Part shown: piece by piece, positions 1 to 10,706 of the stretch
Numbering within the stretch: the first letter of the stretch is position 1
Layout of the letters: the number at the start of each line of letters is the position of its first letter
Position numbers and translations under genes: made by a program
From: Streptomyces sp. NBC_01217
Lineage (GTDB): Bacteria > Actinomycetota > Actinomycetes > Streptomycetales > Streptomycetaceae
NCBI RefSeq assembly: GCF_035994185.1
Contig: NZ_CP108538.1
Location: forward strand, 4,627,501-4,691,500
DNA length: 64,000 nucleotides
Direction: 5' to 3'
Notes under the pieces: generated by a model
What the model was told of the DNA's origin: nothing
The model's input: the letters and a program-made list of their open reading frames with translations, nothing else
Database searches by the model: none

Positions 1-157
1 CGGCTCCAGCAACGGACGGCGATCCGCTCTCAGGGATCCCTAGGGGGTCGATCAGGGGACTTCAAGGGCTGCGGGCTCCCCGCCGGCCCCCTCCGCGCCT
101 CTAGCATCGAAGTATCGAAGCTCCGGAACAGGAACTCACAGAGACGAGGCAAGGACG

Positions 158-373
158 ATGGCCGTGCGGGAGATATTCGCGGGGATGCCCTGGTGGGTGA
201 AGTGGATCGCGGTGCCGGTCATCGCGATCGTCGTGTTCGGCGGTCTGATCGCCAGCGTGATCGGGTTCGTGATCGGTCTGCTCTTCAAGGTTCTGGTCTT
301 CGTGATCCTGGTCGGTGGACTCGTCTTCGTCGTACGGAAGTTCATGTCCTCCTCCTCGCGCGGCGACTGGTAG
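158..373 (+). CDS. Small two-helix membrane protein, DUF5326 type
   Basis: The protein has 71 residues. After a short amphipathic start (PWWVKW) it is nearly all hydrophobic, with two likely membrane segments at about residues 14-34 and 38-60. It ends in a basic, serine-rich tail. Length and pattern fit the actinobacterial DUF5326 family, whose function is unknown. The ATG follows a purine-rich AGGCAAGGA about 5 nt upstream. The gene stands alone in front of ssgR and ends 243 nt before it. No catalytic motif is visible, so only an inner-membrane location is inferred. Confidence 0.8.
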   Translation: MAVREIFAGMPWWVKWIAVPVIAIVVFGGLIASVIGFVIGLLFKVLVFVILVGGLVFVVRKFMSSSSRGDW

Positions 374-455
374 GACGATCGGAAGCCGGGCGGGGCGTTA
401 GCCCAGCTGAGCTAAGCGCAAGACGAAACCACGCCCCTTGCGGATGCGGCCGATA

Positions 456-477
456 TGGTGGCAGTCCGCTGCCACCA
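456..477. promoter_or_regulatory. Inverted repeat between DUF5326 gene and ssgR
   Basis: TGGTGGCAG (456-464) and its exact complement CTGCCACCA (469-477) flank a 4-nt loop. There is no T-run, so it could be either a terminator for the upstream gene or an operator. It is the first of two inverted repeats in the ssgR leader. Confidence 0.4.
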
Positions 478-556
478 CCTGGGAATCAACTGTCCGTCGC
501 CACCCTGACCAGTGGTTTGTACGGCGCTCGGCCTCCGGACCCCAGTCATGCGGCGG

Positions 557-579
557 TCTGTGGGGGTGGCCCCCACAGA
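557..579. promoter_or_regulatory. Perfect 10-bp inverted repeat just upstream of ssgR
   Basis: TCTGTGGGGG (557-566) pairs exactly with CCCCCACAGA (570-579) around a 3-nt loop. The repeat ends 37 nt before the ssgR start. This could be a leader hairpin or the binding site of a dimeric regulator such as SsgR itself; the sequence does not decide between them. Confidence 0.45.
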
Positions 580-616
580 TGGGCTGATCGCCCGTCACCA
601 TGCCTGGGGGTGACCG

Positions 617-1387
617 TTGACCACGGCATCGAGCACTGCTGTCCCGACGCTGATCGGTTCGGTCCAGCGAGCGCTGAGGCTGCTGGAAGCCGTGGGCGCC
701 CATCGGGACGGGGCGCCCGCGAAACAGCTGGCCAGGGAGGCGGGACTGCCCCTTCCCACGGCCTACCATCTGCTGCGCACCCTGACCCATGAGGGTTATC
801 TGCGGCGGGAGAACGGCGTGTTCCTCTTCGGGGCCGCCGCCGAGCGCCTGGTCGGCGAGGGATCGCCGCAGATTGGGCACAGCAGAATGACCGAGTCGCT
901 GGGGCGCTGGCGCGACACCATCGGAGCACCGGTCTACTGCGCCGTCTACCGCGAGGGCGAGATCGAACTCATCGCGGTCGCCGAGAATCCCGCCACACCT
1001 GCGGTGGACGAGTGGGCGTCCTTCCGGGAGACCGGGCACGCCCATGCGATCGGGCAGTGTCTGCTGAGCCAGCTCGACGAGAAGGCCCGCGAGGACCATC
1101 TGGACCGGCACCCCGTCCGGCCGCTGACCCGCTACTCGGTGAGGGACCGTCCGACGTTCCTTGAACGATTGCGATCGCTGGAGCGAATGGAACCTGTCAT
1201 CGAACGACAGGAGTACGCCCTGGGGACGGTCTGCGCAGCCATCCCGATCACCGCCGGATTCACTGCCGCCGCGATGGCGATTTCGGTACCCCTGGAACAA
1301 GAAGAACGGTTGCTCCCCGCAGTCGAACAGCTACGTGGCGAAGTGGCCAACCTCTTGCGTTCGTTCGTGTTCTCTATCAGTATCTGA
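617..1387 (+). CDS. ssgR: IclR-family activator SsgR
   Basis: This is an IclR-type regulator of 256 residues. An N-terminal winged helix-turn-helix (about residues 10-75, SVQRALRLLEAVGAH onward) is followed by the IclR effector domain (about 85-250). It lies directly upstream of ssgA, as in other streptomycetes, where SsgR is the known activator of ssgA and so promotes sporulation-specific cell division. The chosen start is TTG, six bases after GGGGG; the ATG at 600 runs straight into a stop. The region just upstream carries a perfect inverted repeat (557-579). The assignment rests on both family and neighbour. Confidence 0.9.
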   Translation: MTTASSTAVPTLIGSVQRALRLLEAVGAHRDGAPAKQLAREAGLPLPTAYHLLRTLTHEGYLRRENGVFLFGAAAERLVGEGSPQIGHSRMTESLGRWRDTIGAPVYCAVYREGEIELIAVAENPATPAVDEWASFRETGHAHAIGQCLLSQLDEKAREDHLDRHPVRPLTRYSVRDRPTFLERLRSLERMEPVIERQEYALGTVCAAIPITAGFTAAAMAISVPLEQEERLLPAVEQLRGEVANLLRSFVFSISI

Positions 1388-1488
1388 AAAATCACTCCTT
1401 GTGATCTGCTATCGCGTGCACCACGATGGCGTCAATAGGGCCATGGGGGATCATTCCTGGCCAGATTCATCTACTGCGGGGTTGAACG

Positions 1489-1926
1489 ATGCGCGAGTCG
1501 GTTCAAGCTGAGGTCATGATGAGCTTCCTCGTCTCCGAGGAGCTCTCTTTCCGGATCCCGGTGGAGCTCCGGTACGAAGTGTGCGATCCGTATGCGATCC
1601 GCATGACCTTCCATCTGCCCGGCGACGCCCCCGTCACCTGGGCATTCGGCCGTGAGCTGCTGCTCGACGGCCTCAACAGCCCCAGTGGCGACGGCGATGT
1701 GCACATCGGGCCCACGGAGCCCGAGGGGCTGTCCGACGTACACATCCGTCTTCAGGTGGGTACGGACCGCGCTCTCTTCCGGGCCGGCACAGCGCCACTC
1801 GTGGCCTTTCTGGACCGGACGGACAAGCTCGTGCCGCTCGGGCAGGAGTGCACGCTGGGTGACTTCGAGGGCAATCTGGAAGAGGCCCTGGGCCGGATCC
1901 TTGCCGAGGAGCAGAACGCTGGCTGA
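1489..1926 (+). CDS. ssgA: SsgA, sporulation-specific cell division activator
   Basis: This SsgA-like protein has 145 residues. The family is specific to morphologically complex actinomycetes; SsgA controls where septation and germination occur, acting through SsgB to recruit FtsZ. The family body (SFLVSEELSFRIPVELRYEV, then AFGRELLLDG) spans nearly the whole protein. The ATG at 1489 has GGGG 8 nt upstream. ATGs at 1516/1519 would give a protein of about 136 residues, the length I recall for S. coelicolor SsgA, so the first nine residues are uncertain. The gene has its own 100-nt upstream gap after ssgR, which can hold the SsgR-dependent promoter. Confidence 0.92.
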   Translation: MRESVQAEVMMSFLVSEELSFRIPVELRYEVCDPYAIRMTFHLPGDAPVTWAFGRELLLDGLNSPSGDGDVHIGPTEPEGLSDVHIRLQVGTDRALFRAGTAPLVAFLDRTDKLVPLGQECTLGDFEGNLEEALGRILAEEQNAG

Positions 1927-2006
1927 GGAGCACGGCGCCGCCGACCGGCCCGCGGTTCGAACAGCACACCTGCTGAATGGGTGAATCGCTCTCCGTACGG
2001 AGGCGT

Positions 2007-3329
2007 TCAGGGTTTTGTCCTACGACGACGGCCCTTCCCGGTCCGTACAGGTGCCGAAGCTCCGGCTTCCGCGCCGTCCCCCGTGCGGTCCGCGGAGACG
2101 ACCAGCGCAGCGAGCACCGTCGTCACCGGCACCGAGGCGACCAGTCCGATCGAGCCGACCAGCGTTCGTACGATCTCCTCCGCCACCAGCTCGCTGTTGG
2201 CCACCGTCCCCACGCTGCTCTGGGCGATCGAGAACAGCAGCAGCAGCGGCAGTGCGGCGCCCGCATAGGCGAGCACCAGCGTATTGACGACCGAGGCGAT
2301 GTGGTCGCGCCCGATCCTGATCCCTGCCCGGTAGAGCCCCCGGGCACCCATCGTCGGGTTCGCCTGGTGCAGCTCCCAGACCGCCGATGTCTGGGTCACT
2401 GTCACATCGTCGAGTACCCCGAGCGAACCGATGATGACACCGGCCAGCAGCAGACCGCTCATGTCGATGTGCGGGTACAGGCCGTGGATGAGGCCGGTGC
2501 TGTCGTCGGTGTTGCCGGTCAGGCTCGCCCAGCCGATGAAGAGCGAACCGAGCAGCCCGATCAGCAGCAGTGAGATCAGCGTGCCGATCACCGCGACCGA
2601 GGTGCGGGCGGTCAGGCCGTGACACATGTAGAGCGCGATCAGCATGATGGCACTGGCCCCCACCACCGCGACGAGCAGCGGATTCGAGCCCTGGAGGATG
2701 GCCGGGAGGATGAACAGGGTCAGCACCGCGAACGACACGGCGAGCGCGACCAGCGCCATCACCCCGCGCATCCTGCCCACCGCGACCACCACCAGGGCGA
2801 AGATCGCGGCCAGCAGCGCCATCGGGAACTTCCGGTTCACATCCGTCACCGAGTACTGCAGATCGTGGGGCGCGTCGGGGGCGTACGCCACGACCACGCC
2901 CTGCCCCTCGCGCAGCTGACGGGGTGCGTCGGGCTGGACGATCTCGACGAAGGTCCGGCCCTTGTCGTGACCGGTCGTCACCTCTACCGTGGCCTTCTCG
3001 CACAGCCCGGGCCCGCTGTCCGAGGGCGGAGTGGTCTCGCCGCTGGTGGGCATCTGTGCGGCGTTCACGTCCTTGCAGTCCACCTTGTCGATGTTCACCA
3101 CCTTGCCCTGCTGGGTCTGCCGGTCGAAACCGACACCGGTTCGCTCGTGCGGGGGCGCGCCGCCCGGCCAGAGCACCAAAAGGCCGACAACGACCGCGGT
3201 GGTGAACGGGATCAGAACGGCCGCGATGACCTTGCGCAGATGCTTGGAGACGGGCGCGGCGGGGCCATGGCTGTGCGAGTGCCCGTGCTGATGGCCCTGC
3301 GGTTCGGGGTCGATATGGGGGGACGTCAC
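2007..3329 (-). CDS. YibE/F-like multipass membrane protein
   Basis: A histidine-rich N-terminus (HQHGHSHSHG) precedes a first membrane helix. An extracytoplasmic domain of about 110 residues follows, then a run of seven or eight helices from about residue 165. This is the YibE/F layout. The function is unknown; proposals for the family centre on transport. The GTG at 3329 (VTSPHIDPEP) is preferred over the ATG at 3407, because the longer form would overlap the thiC riboswitch region. No strong ribosome site is visible for either start. It converges with ssgA and diverges from thiC. The N-terminal histidines could bind metal, which is only an inference. Confidence 0.8.
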   Translation of the reverse strand: MTSPHIDPEPQGHQHGHSHSHGPAAPVSKHLRKVIAAVLIPFTTAVVVGLLVLWPGGAPPHERTGVGFDRQTQQGKVVNIDKVDCKDVNAAQMPTSGETTPPSDSGPGLCEKATVEVTTGHDKGRTFVEIVQPDAPRQLREGQGVVVAYAPDAPHDLQYSVTDVNRKFPMALLAAIFALVVVAVGRMRGVMALVALAVSFAVLTLFILPAILQGSNPLLVAVVGASAIMLIALYMCHGLTARTSVAVIGTLISLLLIGLLGSLFIGWASLTGNTDDSTGLIHGLYPHIDMSGLLLAGVIIGSLGVLDDVTVTQTSAVWELHQANPTMGARGLYRAGIRIGRDHIASVVNTLVLAYAGAALPLLLLFSIAQSSVGTVANSELVAEEIVRTLVGSIGLVASVPVTTVLAALVVSADRTGDGAEAGASAPVRTGKGRRRRTKP

Positions 3330-3407
3330 CGGCCGATCATCGCAAGAAGAGAAGGGCCCTCTGTTCATTACGCGGGACAGGGCGCTAGCGTGGAGGAACC
3401 TTTGCAC

Positions 3408-5301
<1,894 letters not shown>

Positions 5302-5339
5302 CCCGCAAGAACGAGATCGACCGGCGGCTGCCCGGGGGA

Positions 5340-5472
5340 GTCGCCGGTCGTCCGTGTTCAGGAGCGCTGTGCCGCCCACGTCGGGCATGGTGAAGGTCAC
5401 GAACTGTTCCGCGCGGACCACGATGAAGGCCATGCCCTCGTCGACGTAGGAGGCGAGGGCATGGCCACCGGG
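5340..5472 (-). pseudogene. Short coherent coding remnant, unidentified
   Basis: On the minus strand, one frame opens just after a stop at 5473-5475. It reads ...HALASYVDEGMAFIVVRAE... then QFVTFTMPDVGGTALLNTD before running into the antisense of thiC. The composition is protein-like, but there is no start and no proper stop of its own. It may be the tail of a lost gene. I do not recognise the family, and a chance open frame cannot be excluded. Confidence 0.25.
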
Positions 5473-5534
5473 TCACTGCGCATGCAAGTGCCCTCTGGGC
5501 CTTACGGACAAGGAAGGCGGCCAGACCGAGGCGG

Positions 5535-6353
5535 TCAGTCCAGTTCGTGTTCGGGGCCGCCGAAGTCGGGGCTGGTGAAGTCGGGGCTGGTGAAGGTGGG
5601 GCGGGGGCCCGCTGCCGGGCCGTCGTCCGGGCTGGTGAAGTCCGGCCGGCTGTAGCCGATCTTCGGGATGCGGTTCGCCGAGCGGTGCGGGGTGCGTGAG
5701 GCGGGTCCGGCGTCGGGGTCGGCGAGGGCGTCGCGCAGGAACGGCAGGATGCCGCGCTCCAGCAGTGCGTGGCGCCATGCCTCTCTGGCGCGCGCCACAT
5801 CCTCCGGGAGCTCCTCCCCGGCGTCCTCGGCGGGCTGCGCAGTCGCCCCGTTGCGCAGTGCGGTGACGAGCAGTCCGACGGCGGCGGCCAGGATGGCGGC
5901 GGCCATGACGGCCGCGAAGAACCAGCCCGCGGTGACCATGGTGGCGGCGAAGGACGGCGTCGGATCGAGCAGCCTCAGCAGATAGCCGGTCAGCAGGAAT
6001 ATGATCGCGGCGGTGCCGGCGAGCACGGGCGCCAGGACCGTGACGACGGCTCCTATGCCGGCGCCCGACTGGTTGGTGTCCCCGGTGGCGGACCCGGGGC
6101 CCGCGTCCTGGTCCGTACCCTCGGCCGGTCTGCGCAGCTCCTGGCGGGCCTTCACATAGTGCTCGTACTCGGTGGAGGCCGTCGCGGTGATCAGCGCCGT
6201 GGCGTCCAGCGCCATCGTGCGCAGCTGCACGGCGTTCAGCCGCTCGCCGACCGCGGCCAGATCCGGCCGTTCATGGGCGTGACGCAGTGCGTCGTCGAGG
6301 ATCCGCTCGTACTCGGGGCGGTCCTCGGCCAGCAGGTGCGGAGCGCTGTTCAT
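5535..6353 (-). CDS. Membrane protein with C-terminal FTSPD repeats
   Basis: The protein has 272 residues from the ATG at 6353. That start has GGGGG 6 nt upstream, better spaced than the ATG at 6359. A soluble helical region (about 1-95) is followed by two strong membrane segments (about 107-130 and 145-170). A cytoplasmic region and a low-complexity tail follow, in which FTSPD occurs three times before an acidic end. The tail repeats are also visible in the DNA as near-identical GGGGCTGGTGAAGTC units (5568-5645). No catalytic motif is visible and the function is unknown. Confidence 0.7.
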   Translation of the reverse strand: MNSAPHLLAEDRPEYERILDDALRHAHERPDLAAVGERLNAVQLRTMALDATALITATASTEYEHYVKARQELRRPAEGTDQDAGPGSATGDTNQSGAGIGAVVTVLAPVLAGTAAIIFLLTGYLLRLLDPTPSFAATMVTAGWFFAAVMAAAILAAAVGLLVTALRNGATAQPAEDAGEELPEDVARAREAWRHALLERGILPFLRDALADPDAGPASRTPHRSANRIPKIGYSRPDFTSPDDGPAAGPRPTFTSPDFTSPDFGGPEHELD

Positions 6354-6541
6354 GTGCATCCCCCGATGCTCCGTAGGGCCTGAATACCCGCTCGTTCCGG
6401 GCAGTTGGGCGGAAACGGAGGAGAGCCTGCTACTGATACGCCGATGGTAGAGCGCCCACGGCACGGGGTGACAGGGGGTTTCCGGAAATAGGCCCAGCGT
6501 TCGGCGTGGTCAGGTCGTGGATGCGTCTGCCCAGAAGAACG

Positions 6542-7600
6542 TCAGTCATGCAGGGGCAGTTGGACGACCAGTAGCTTTCCGGCCATGGTCACTCCGCCGT
6601 CCATGGCGATGGCGAGCCCGTCCGCGTACACGTGCGGGCCTTCGACCACGGGGCCGGAACCGTCCTCTCCGTCCTCCGAGCCGACCTCGCCGAGCAGGTA
6701 CGGAATGGGGCTGTGACCATGGACGACGCGCTGCCCGCCGTAGGCCGACATCAGCTCCCGAACGGCCTGCGGCCCCGCCTCGTCACGGAAGGCGAACCGC
6801 TTGGTCAGCTTGCGGAAGACGTCCCAGCACTCATCGGCGTCGTTACGCGTGAGAATGGCGTGCACGGTGTCGTTGACGTCCTCGATGGTGGCGCCGTAGT
6901 CGAGGTACGCCGTCGTGTCGGAGTGCATCAGCAGATGCCCGTCCTCCTCGACGATCGCGTCGAGTCGGGACATCCACTGGAGGTGGACGTCCTGGAGCCG
7001 TTCCATGTCGTTCTTCTGACCGCCGTTGAGCAGCCAGGCGGCCTGGAAGGTGGCGGTGCCCGCGCCGGAGTTGACCGGGGTGTCGCCGAACCGCTTGGCG
7101 CCGATGAGCAGCAGTTCGTGATTGCCCATCAGTGCCTTGCAGTAGCCGCCCGCGGCCGCGGCCTCGGCGGAGAGGCGCATCACGAGGTCGATGACGCCGA
7201 TGCCGTCGGGTCCCCGGTCGGTGAAGTCGCCGAGGAACCAGAGCCGGGCGTTGCCCGCGGACCAGTTGCCCTCGGCGTCGATGAGGCCCTGTTCGGCGAG
7301 GGCGGCGTGAAGTTCGTCCAGATAGCCGTGGACGTCACCGACGACGTACAGCGGTCCGAGTCCCGGCTCGGGGACGGGCCGCGGGTCGGGGACGGCCCGC
7401 ACCTGGACGGTGTCGCCGCGGTTGATCACGGGAAGGTCGCGCGCGGTGGGTGTGTACCCCTCCGGCAGCTCGTCCCCCGGAACGGCGTTGCCCGGGTGCG
7501 ACGGTGAGGGCGGCACCGGGGTCTGCGCGTAAGGAGGTACGCGGAAGTCGCGCAACGTCGCAGTCCGCACCACGGGTTCCTGACCGGCCCCCTGTGTCAT
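6542..7600 (-). CDS. PPP-type metallophosphatase
   Basis: The protein has 352 residues. The metallophosphoesterase signature is complete: GDVHGYLDEL (near residue 92), GDFTDRGPDG (near 125), GNHELLLIG (near 160) and a distal VHGHSPI (near 305). These supply the two-metal site typical of serine/threonine phosphatases and diadenosine-tetraphosphatase-like enzymes. A proline-rich, probably disordered N-terminus of about 80 residues precedes the domain. The start ATG at 7600 has GGAGGGG 3-4 nt upstream. A longer frame to 8212 is open but lacks support. The substrate is unknown; protein phosphatase or nucleotide hydrolase are both possible. Confidence 0.85.
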   Translation of the reverse strand: MTQGAGQEPVVRTATLRDFRVPPYAQTPVPPSPSHPGNAVPGDELPEGYTPTARDLPVINRGDTVQVRAVPDPRPVPEPGLGPLYVVGDVHGYLDELHAALAEQGLIDAEGNWSAGNARLWFLGDFTDRGPDGIGVIDLVMRLSAEAAAAGGYCKALMGNHELLLIGAKRFGDTPVNSGAGTATFQAAWLLNGGQKNDMERLQDVHLQWMSRLDAIVEEDGHLLMHSDTTAYLDYGATIEDVNDTVHAILTRNDADECWDVFRKLTKRFAFRDEAGPQAVRELMSAYGGQRVVHGHSPIPYLLGEVGSEDGEDGSGPVVEGPHVYADGLAIAMDGGVTMAGKLLVVQLPLHD

Positions 7601-7773
7601 CGACCCCTCCACCACCGTCGCGCCGCCGTACACCTGACGGGCCCTGCTGGTCGGGGCGGTCCGCGGTGTCGTGCGCCCATCATAGGAATGCGGATCGTGC
7701 TGTGTGACGCACCAGGGGTGGTGAATCCGGGCGCACATCAGGTTCACCGGCCGTTTGGTCCGAAATGGCCTGA

Positions 7774-8886
7774 TCAGTCCCCGGCGGGGGAGCGCGGCGC
7801 GCTGACCGTGGTGCGGGGCGGACGGCGTTGCGAGGACGTCCGGACGATGAGCTCTGTCGGTATGACCTGCTCCACCGGTCCGTCGTGGTCGACGCCTTCG
7901 ATGGCGTCGATCAGGAGCTGGACGACCGCCGTGCCGATTCTGCGCGGCTTGAGCGAGAGCGTGGTGATGGGGGGCTCGGTCGTCGCGTACACGGTGGACT
8001 CGCTGCAGCAGACGAGCAGCAGGTCCTCGGGGACGCGCAGGCCGTACCGGCGGGCGGCCGCCAGCAGATCGGTGCCATTGGGGTCGAAGAGTCCGTAGAC
8101 GGCGTCCGGCCGGTCCGGGCGGGCCAGCAGCCGGTCGGCGGCGACCGCACCCGCGCACGGGTCGTGGGCGGGATAGGACTCGTACACCGGGTCCTGACCC
8201 ACGCGCTCGCACCAGTGGAGGTACGCGGAGGTGGACAGACGGGTGTACGTGTCGGTGGTGGTGCCGGTGAGCAGGCCGATGCGGCGGGCCCCGGCGGCGG
8301 CCAGGTGGTCGAGGAGATCGAGTACGGCGGCCCGGTGGTCGTTGTCGACCCAGGCGGTGACGGGCAGCGTTCCGGCCGGCCTGCCGTCCGAGACGACGGG
8401 CAGCCCCTGGCGTACGAGCTCCGTGACGACCGGGTCCTGGTCGGAGGGGTCGATCACGACCGTGCCGTCGAGAGCGACGTTCGACCAGACGTCATGGCGT
8501 GAGGTGGCGGGCAGGATGACGAGGGCGTAGCCGCGGGCGAGCGCGGCGGAGGTGGCCGCTCTGGCCATCTCGGCGAAGTAGGCGAATTCGGTGAAGGTGA
8601 AGGGTTCGTCCCCGTAGGTCGTCACGGTCAGGCCGATGAGGCCGGACTTGCCGGTACGGAGGGTTCGGGCCGCGGCGGAAGGGCGGTAGCCCAGGCGCTC
8701 TGCGACCTCGCGGACATGGCGGCGGGTGGCGTCCGGGAGCCTGCCCTTGCCGTTGAGCGCGTCGGAGACGGTCGTGATGGAGACCCCGGCGGCGGCGGCC
8801 ACATCCCGGATTCCCGCTCGTCCTTGCCGGCCGCCGCGCCGGGGTGTCTCCGTCCGGCTCACCTGGTGCTTCCCTGCTGCTGTCAT
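7774..8886 (-). CDS. LacI-family transcriptional regulator
   Basis: This regulator has 370 residues. It has an N-terminal LacI helix-turn-helix (GIRDVAAAAGVSITTVSDAL, about residues 25-45), a hinge helix (RPSAAARTLRTG), then a periplasmic-binding-like sensor domain (about 75-345). Sugar-type effectors are usual for the family; the ligand cannot be read here. The ATG at 8886 is used; a GTG at 8862 preceded by GGGAAG is an alternative. It is transcribed away from hisC across a 370-nt gap that contains an 11-bp inverted repeat. S. coelicolor has a LacI regulator in the equivalent place. Confidence 0.85.
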   Translation of the reverse strand: MTAAGKHQVSRTETPRRGGRQGRAGIRDVAAAAGVSITTVSDALNGKGRLPDATRRHVREVAERLGYRPSAAARTLRTGKSGLIGLTVTTYGDEPFTFTEFAYFAEMARAATSAALARGYALVILPATSRHDVWSNVALDGTVVIDPSDQDPVVTELVRQGLPVVSDGRPAGTLPVTAWVDNDHRAAVLDLLDHLAAAGARRIGLLTGTTTDTYTRLSTSAYLHWCERVGQDPVYESYPAHDPCAGAVAADRLLARPDRPDAVYGLFDPNGTDLLAAARRYGLRVPEDLLLVCCSESTVYATTEPPITTLSLKPRRIGTAVVQLLIDAIEGVDHDGPVEQVIPTELIVRTSSQRRPPRTTVSAPRSPAGD

Positions 8887-9062
8887 GGCGAGCCGATAGT
8901 AGGGCTCGCAGGGGAGGTCGGACCGGTCGCACATTCACTCGTCGACAGGCACGTTTCTGCATGATCATCAAGCGTCAAATACCTTGCAAATCAATGGCGT
9001 TGGCGAAATCGGCCGCAGTGTGTCATGTGCCGAACCCGATGGGCCTGCTAAATGGTCGATGT

Positions 9063-9092
9063 CTCGAAGAGGTCTCATCTCACCTCTTCGAG
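9063..9092. promoter_or_regulatory. 11-bp inverted repeat in lacI-type/hisC divergent region
   Basis: CTCGAAGAGGT (9063-9073) pairs exactly with ACCTCTTCGAG (9082-9092) around an 8-nt loop, midway between the two divergent genes. Lacking a T-run, it may be an operator or a leader hairpin of hisC. Confidence 0.45.
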
Positions 9093-9256
9093 GGACGCGC
9101 GCCACGGAGTGAGCTACCGGCGCGCGCTGGCGGGGAAAGCGCTCCCCCCATTCGCGGTCGCACCGGACGATTGGATGCCGCGGCCATTCGCAGCGGCGCG
9201 CAATCCTCATAAGGTGAGCAGTATTGATGTGTACAGACGGTCGAGGAGGACCTGCG

Positions 9257-10336
9257 GTGAGCGAGACGAGCCCCAAGCTGCGCGCCGAGCTGGACGGCGT
9301 CCCCGCCTATGTACCGGGCAGGCCGGCGGCCGCCGGTGGACCGGTCGCGTTCAAGCTGTCCTCCAACGAGAATCCGTATCCGCCGCTGCCCGGGGTGATG
9401 GAGTCCGCTCTGGCCGCGGCCGCGAACTTCAATCGCTACCCGGACATGGCCTGCACCGGTCTGATGAACGAGCTGGCCGACCGTTTCGGTGTTCCCGTTT
9501 CGCACCTCGCCACCGGAACCGGCTCGGTCGGTGTGGCCCAGCAGCTGCTCCAGGCCACCTCCGGCCCGGGCGACGAGGTCATCTACGCCTGGCGCTCCTT
9601 CGAGGCGTATCCGATCATCACGCAGGTCAGCGGTGCGACCTCGGTGAAGGTTCCGCTGACCGACGGTGACGTGCACGACCTCGACGCGATGGCGGACGCG
9701 ATCACGGACCGCACCCGGATGATCTTCGTGTGCAACCCGAACAACCCGACCGGCACGGTGGTGCGCCGGGCCGAGCTTGAGCGGTTCCTGGACCGGGTGC
9801 CGGGTGATGTCCTGGTGGTGCTGGACGAGGCGTACCGCGAGTTCATCCGTGACGCCGAGGTGCCGGACGGCATCGAGATCTACCGGGACCGGCCCAATGT
9901 GGCGGTGCTGCGGACGTTCTCCAAGGCGTACGGACTGGCGGGGCTGCGGGTCGGTTTCGCCGTGGCCCACGAGCCGGTGGCGGCCGCGCTGCGCAAGACG
10001 GCGGTGCCCTTCGGGGTCAGCCAGCTCGCGCAGGACGCGGCGGTCGCCTCGCTGCGTGCCGAGGACGAACTCCTGGGGCGGGTCGGTTCCTTGGTGTGCG
10101 AGCGCGACCGGGTGCAGCGGGCGCTGGCGGACCAGGGGTGGACCGTGCCGGAGTCCCAGGCGAACTTCGTCTGGCTGCGGCTCGGGGACCGTACCGCCGA
10201 CTTCGCCGCGGCGTGCGAGCGGGCCGGTGTGGTGGTCAGGCCGTTCGTGGGCGAGGGGGTACGGGTCTCGATCGGGGAGGACGAGGCGAACGACCTGTTC
10301 CTGAAGGTGACGGAGTCGTACAGCAGGGCGCTGTAG
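9257..10336 (+). CDS. hisC: Histidinol-phosphate aminotransferase (HisC-like)
   Basis: This is a fold-type I PLP aminotransferase of 359 residues. NPNNPTGT (near residue 163), an Asp for the PLP nitrogen in [10 protein letters not shown], and the Schiff-base lysine in [14 protein letters not shown] (near 220) are all present. HisC transfers the amino group in the histidine pathway and can also act on aromatic amino acids. The gene lies outside a his operon, so it is probably a second copy with a broader role. The GTG start has GAGGAGG 8 nt upstream; the ATG at 9224 has no such site. Confidence 0.88.
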   Translation: MSETSPKLRAELDGVPAYVPGRPAAAGGPVAFKLSSNENPYPPLPGVMESALAAAANFNRYPDMACTGLMNELADRFGVPVSHLATGTGSVGVAQQLLQATSGPGDEVIYAWRSFEAYPIITQVSGATSVKVPLTDGDVHDLDAMADAITDRTRMIFVCNPNNPTGTVVRRAELERFLDRVPGDVLVVLDEAYREFIRDAEVPDGIEIYRDRPNVAVLRTFSKAYGLAGLRVGFAVAHEPVAAALRKTAVPFGVSQLAQDAAVASLRAEDELLGRVGSLVCERDRVQRALADQGWTVPESQANFVWLRLGDRTADFAAACERAGVVVRPFVGEGVRVSIGEDEANDLFLKVTESYSRAL

Positions 10337-10405
10337 AGCGCGCGGAGTAGCACCGCAGGGAACTGTGGAGCGCACGGAGTAGTACCGCAAGGAGCTGTGG
10401 AGCGC
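10323..10405 (+). repeat. Three-copy 32-bp tandem repeat at the end of hisC
   Basis: Units begin at 10323, 10355 and 10387, each close to GCAGGGA-CTGTGGAGCGC followed by a GGAGTAG-type stretch. The first copy includes the hisC stop codon, so the repeat grew out of the gene's own end. It sits directly before the hisC terminator. Confidence 0.8.
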
Positions 10406-10436
10406 GTCGGCCGCTCGCGGACGCCAAACGTGTCTG

Positions 10437-10470
10437 GGCCCCGTACCTCGTTCGACCGAGGTACGGGGCC
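10437..10470 (+). terminator. Strong hairpin terminator after hisC
   Basis: GGCCCCGTACCTCG (10437-10450) and CGAGGTACGGGGCC (10457-10470) form a perfect 14-bp stem with a 6-nt loop. It isolates hisC from the cyd promoter. It lacks a long T-run, as is common in Streptomyces. Confidence 0.85.
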
Positions 10471-10606
10471 TTCGTGTTCCAGGCCCGGCAGGCGCCCGGA
10501 GCGCAGCACTCCGGGGTGTCTGCTTCGGGGGGATTGATCGGAACATCCCAAGAGGGGTACCCCGCCTGAACGTCCCGAAAGTCTGTGCGCCATAATTGCT
10601 TGTGAA

Positions 10607-10622
10607 TGTGAACGCGTTCACA
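10607..10622. promoter_or_regulatory. Rex operator upstream of cydA
   Basis: The 16-bp palindrome TGTGAACGCGTTCACA matches the published Streptomyces Rex consensus TGTGAAC-N3-TTCACA at every position. It lies 85 bp before the cydA start. Rex is the NADH/NAD+ sensor that represses respiratory genes, cydABCD among them, when NADH is low. This supports induction of bd oxidase under oxygen limitation. Confidence 0.93.
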
Positions 10623-10706
10623 AGCGTGTCCTGTTTCATCCCATGATTAGTCGGATTTAAAGGGCAAACTGCCGGTGTGACTACGGCGACGTAAGGAGAT
10701 GACGAC

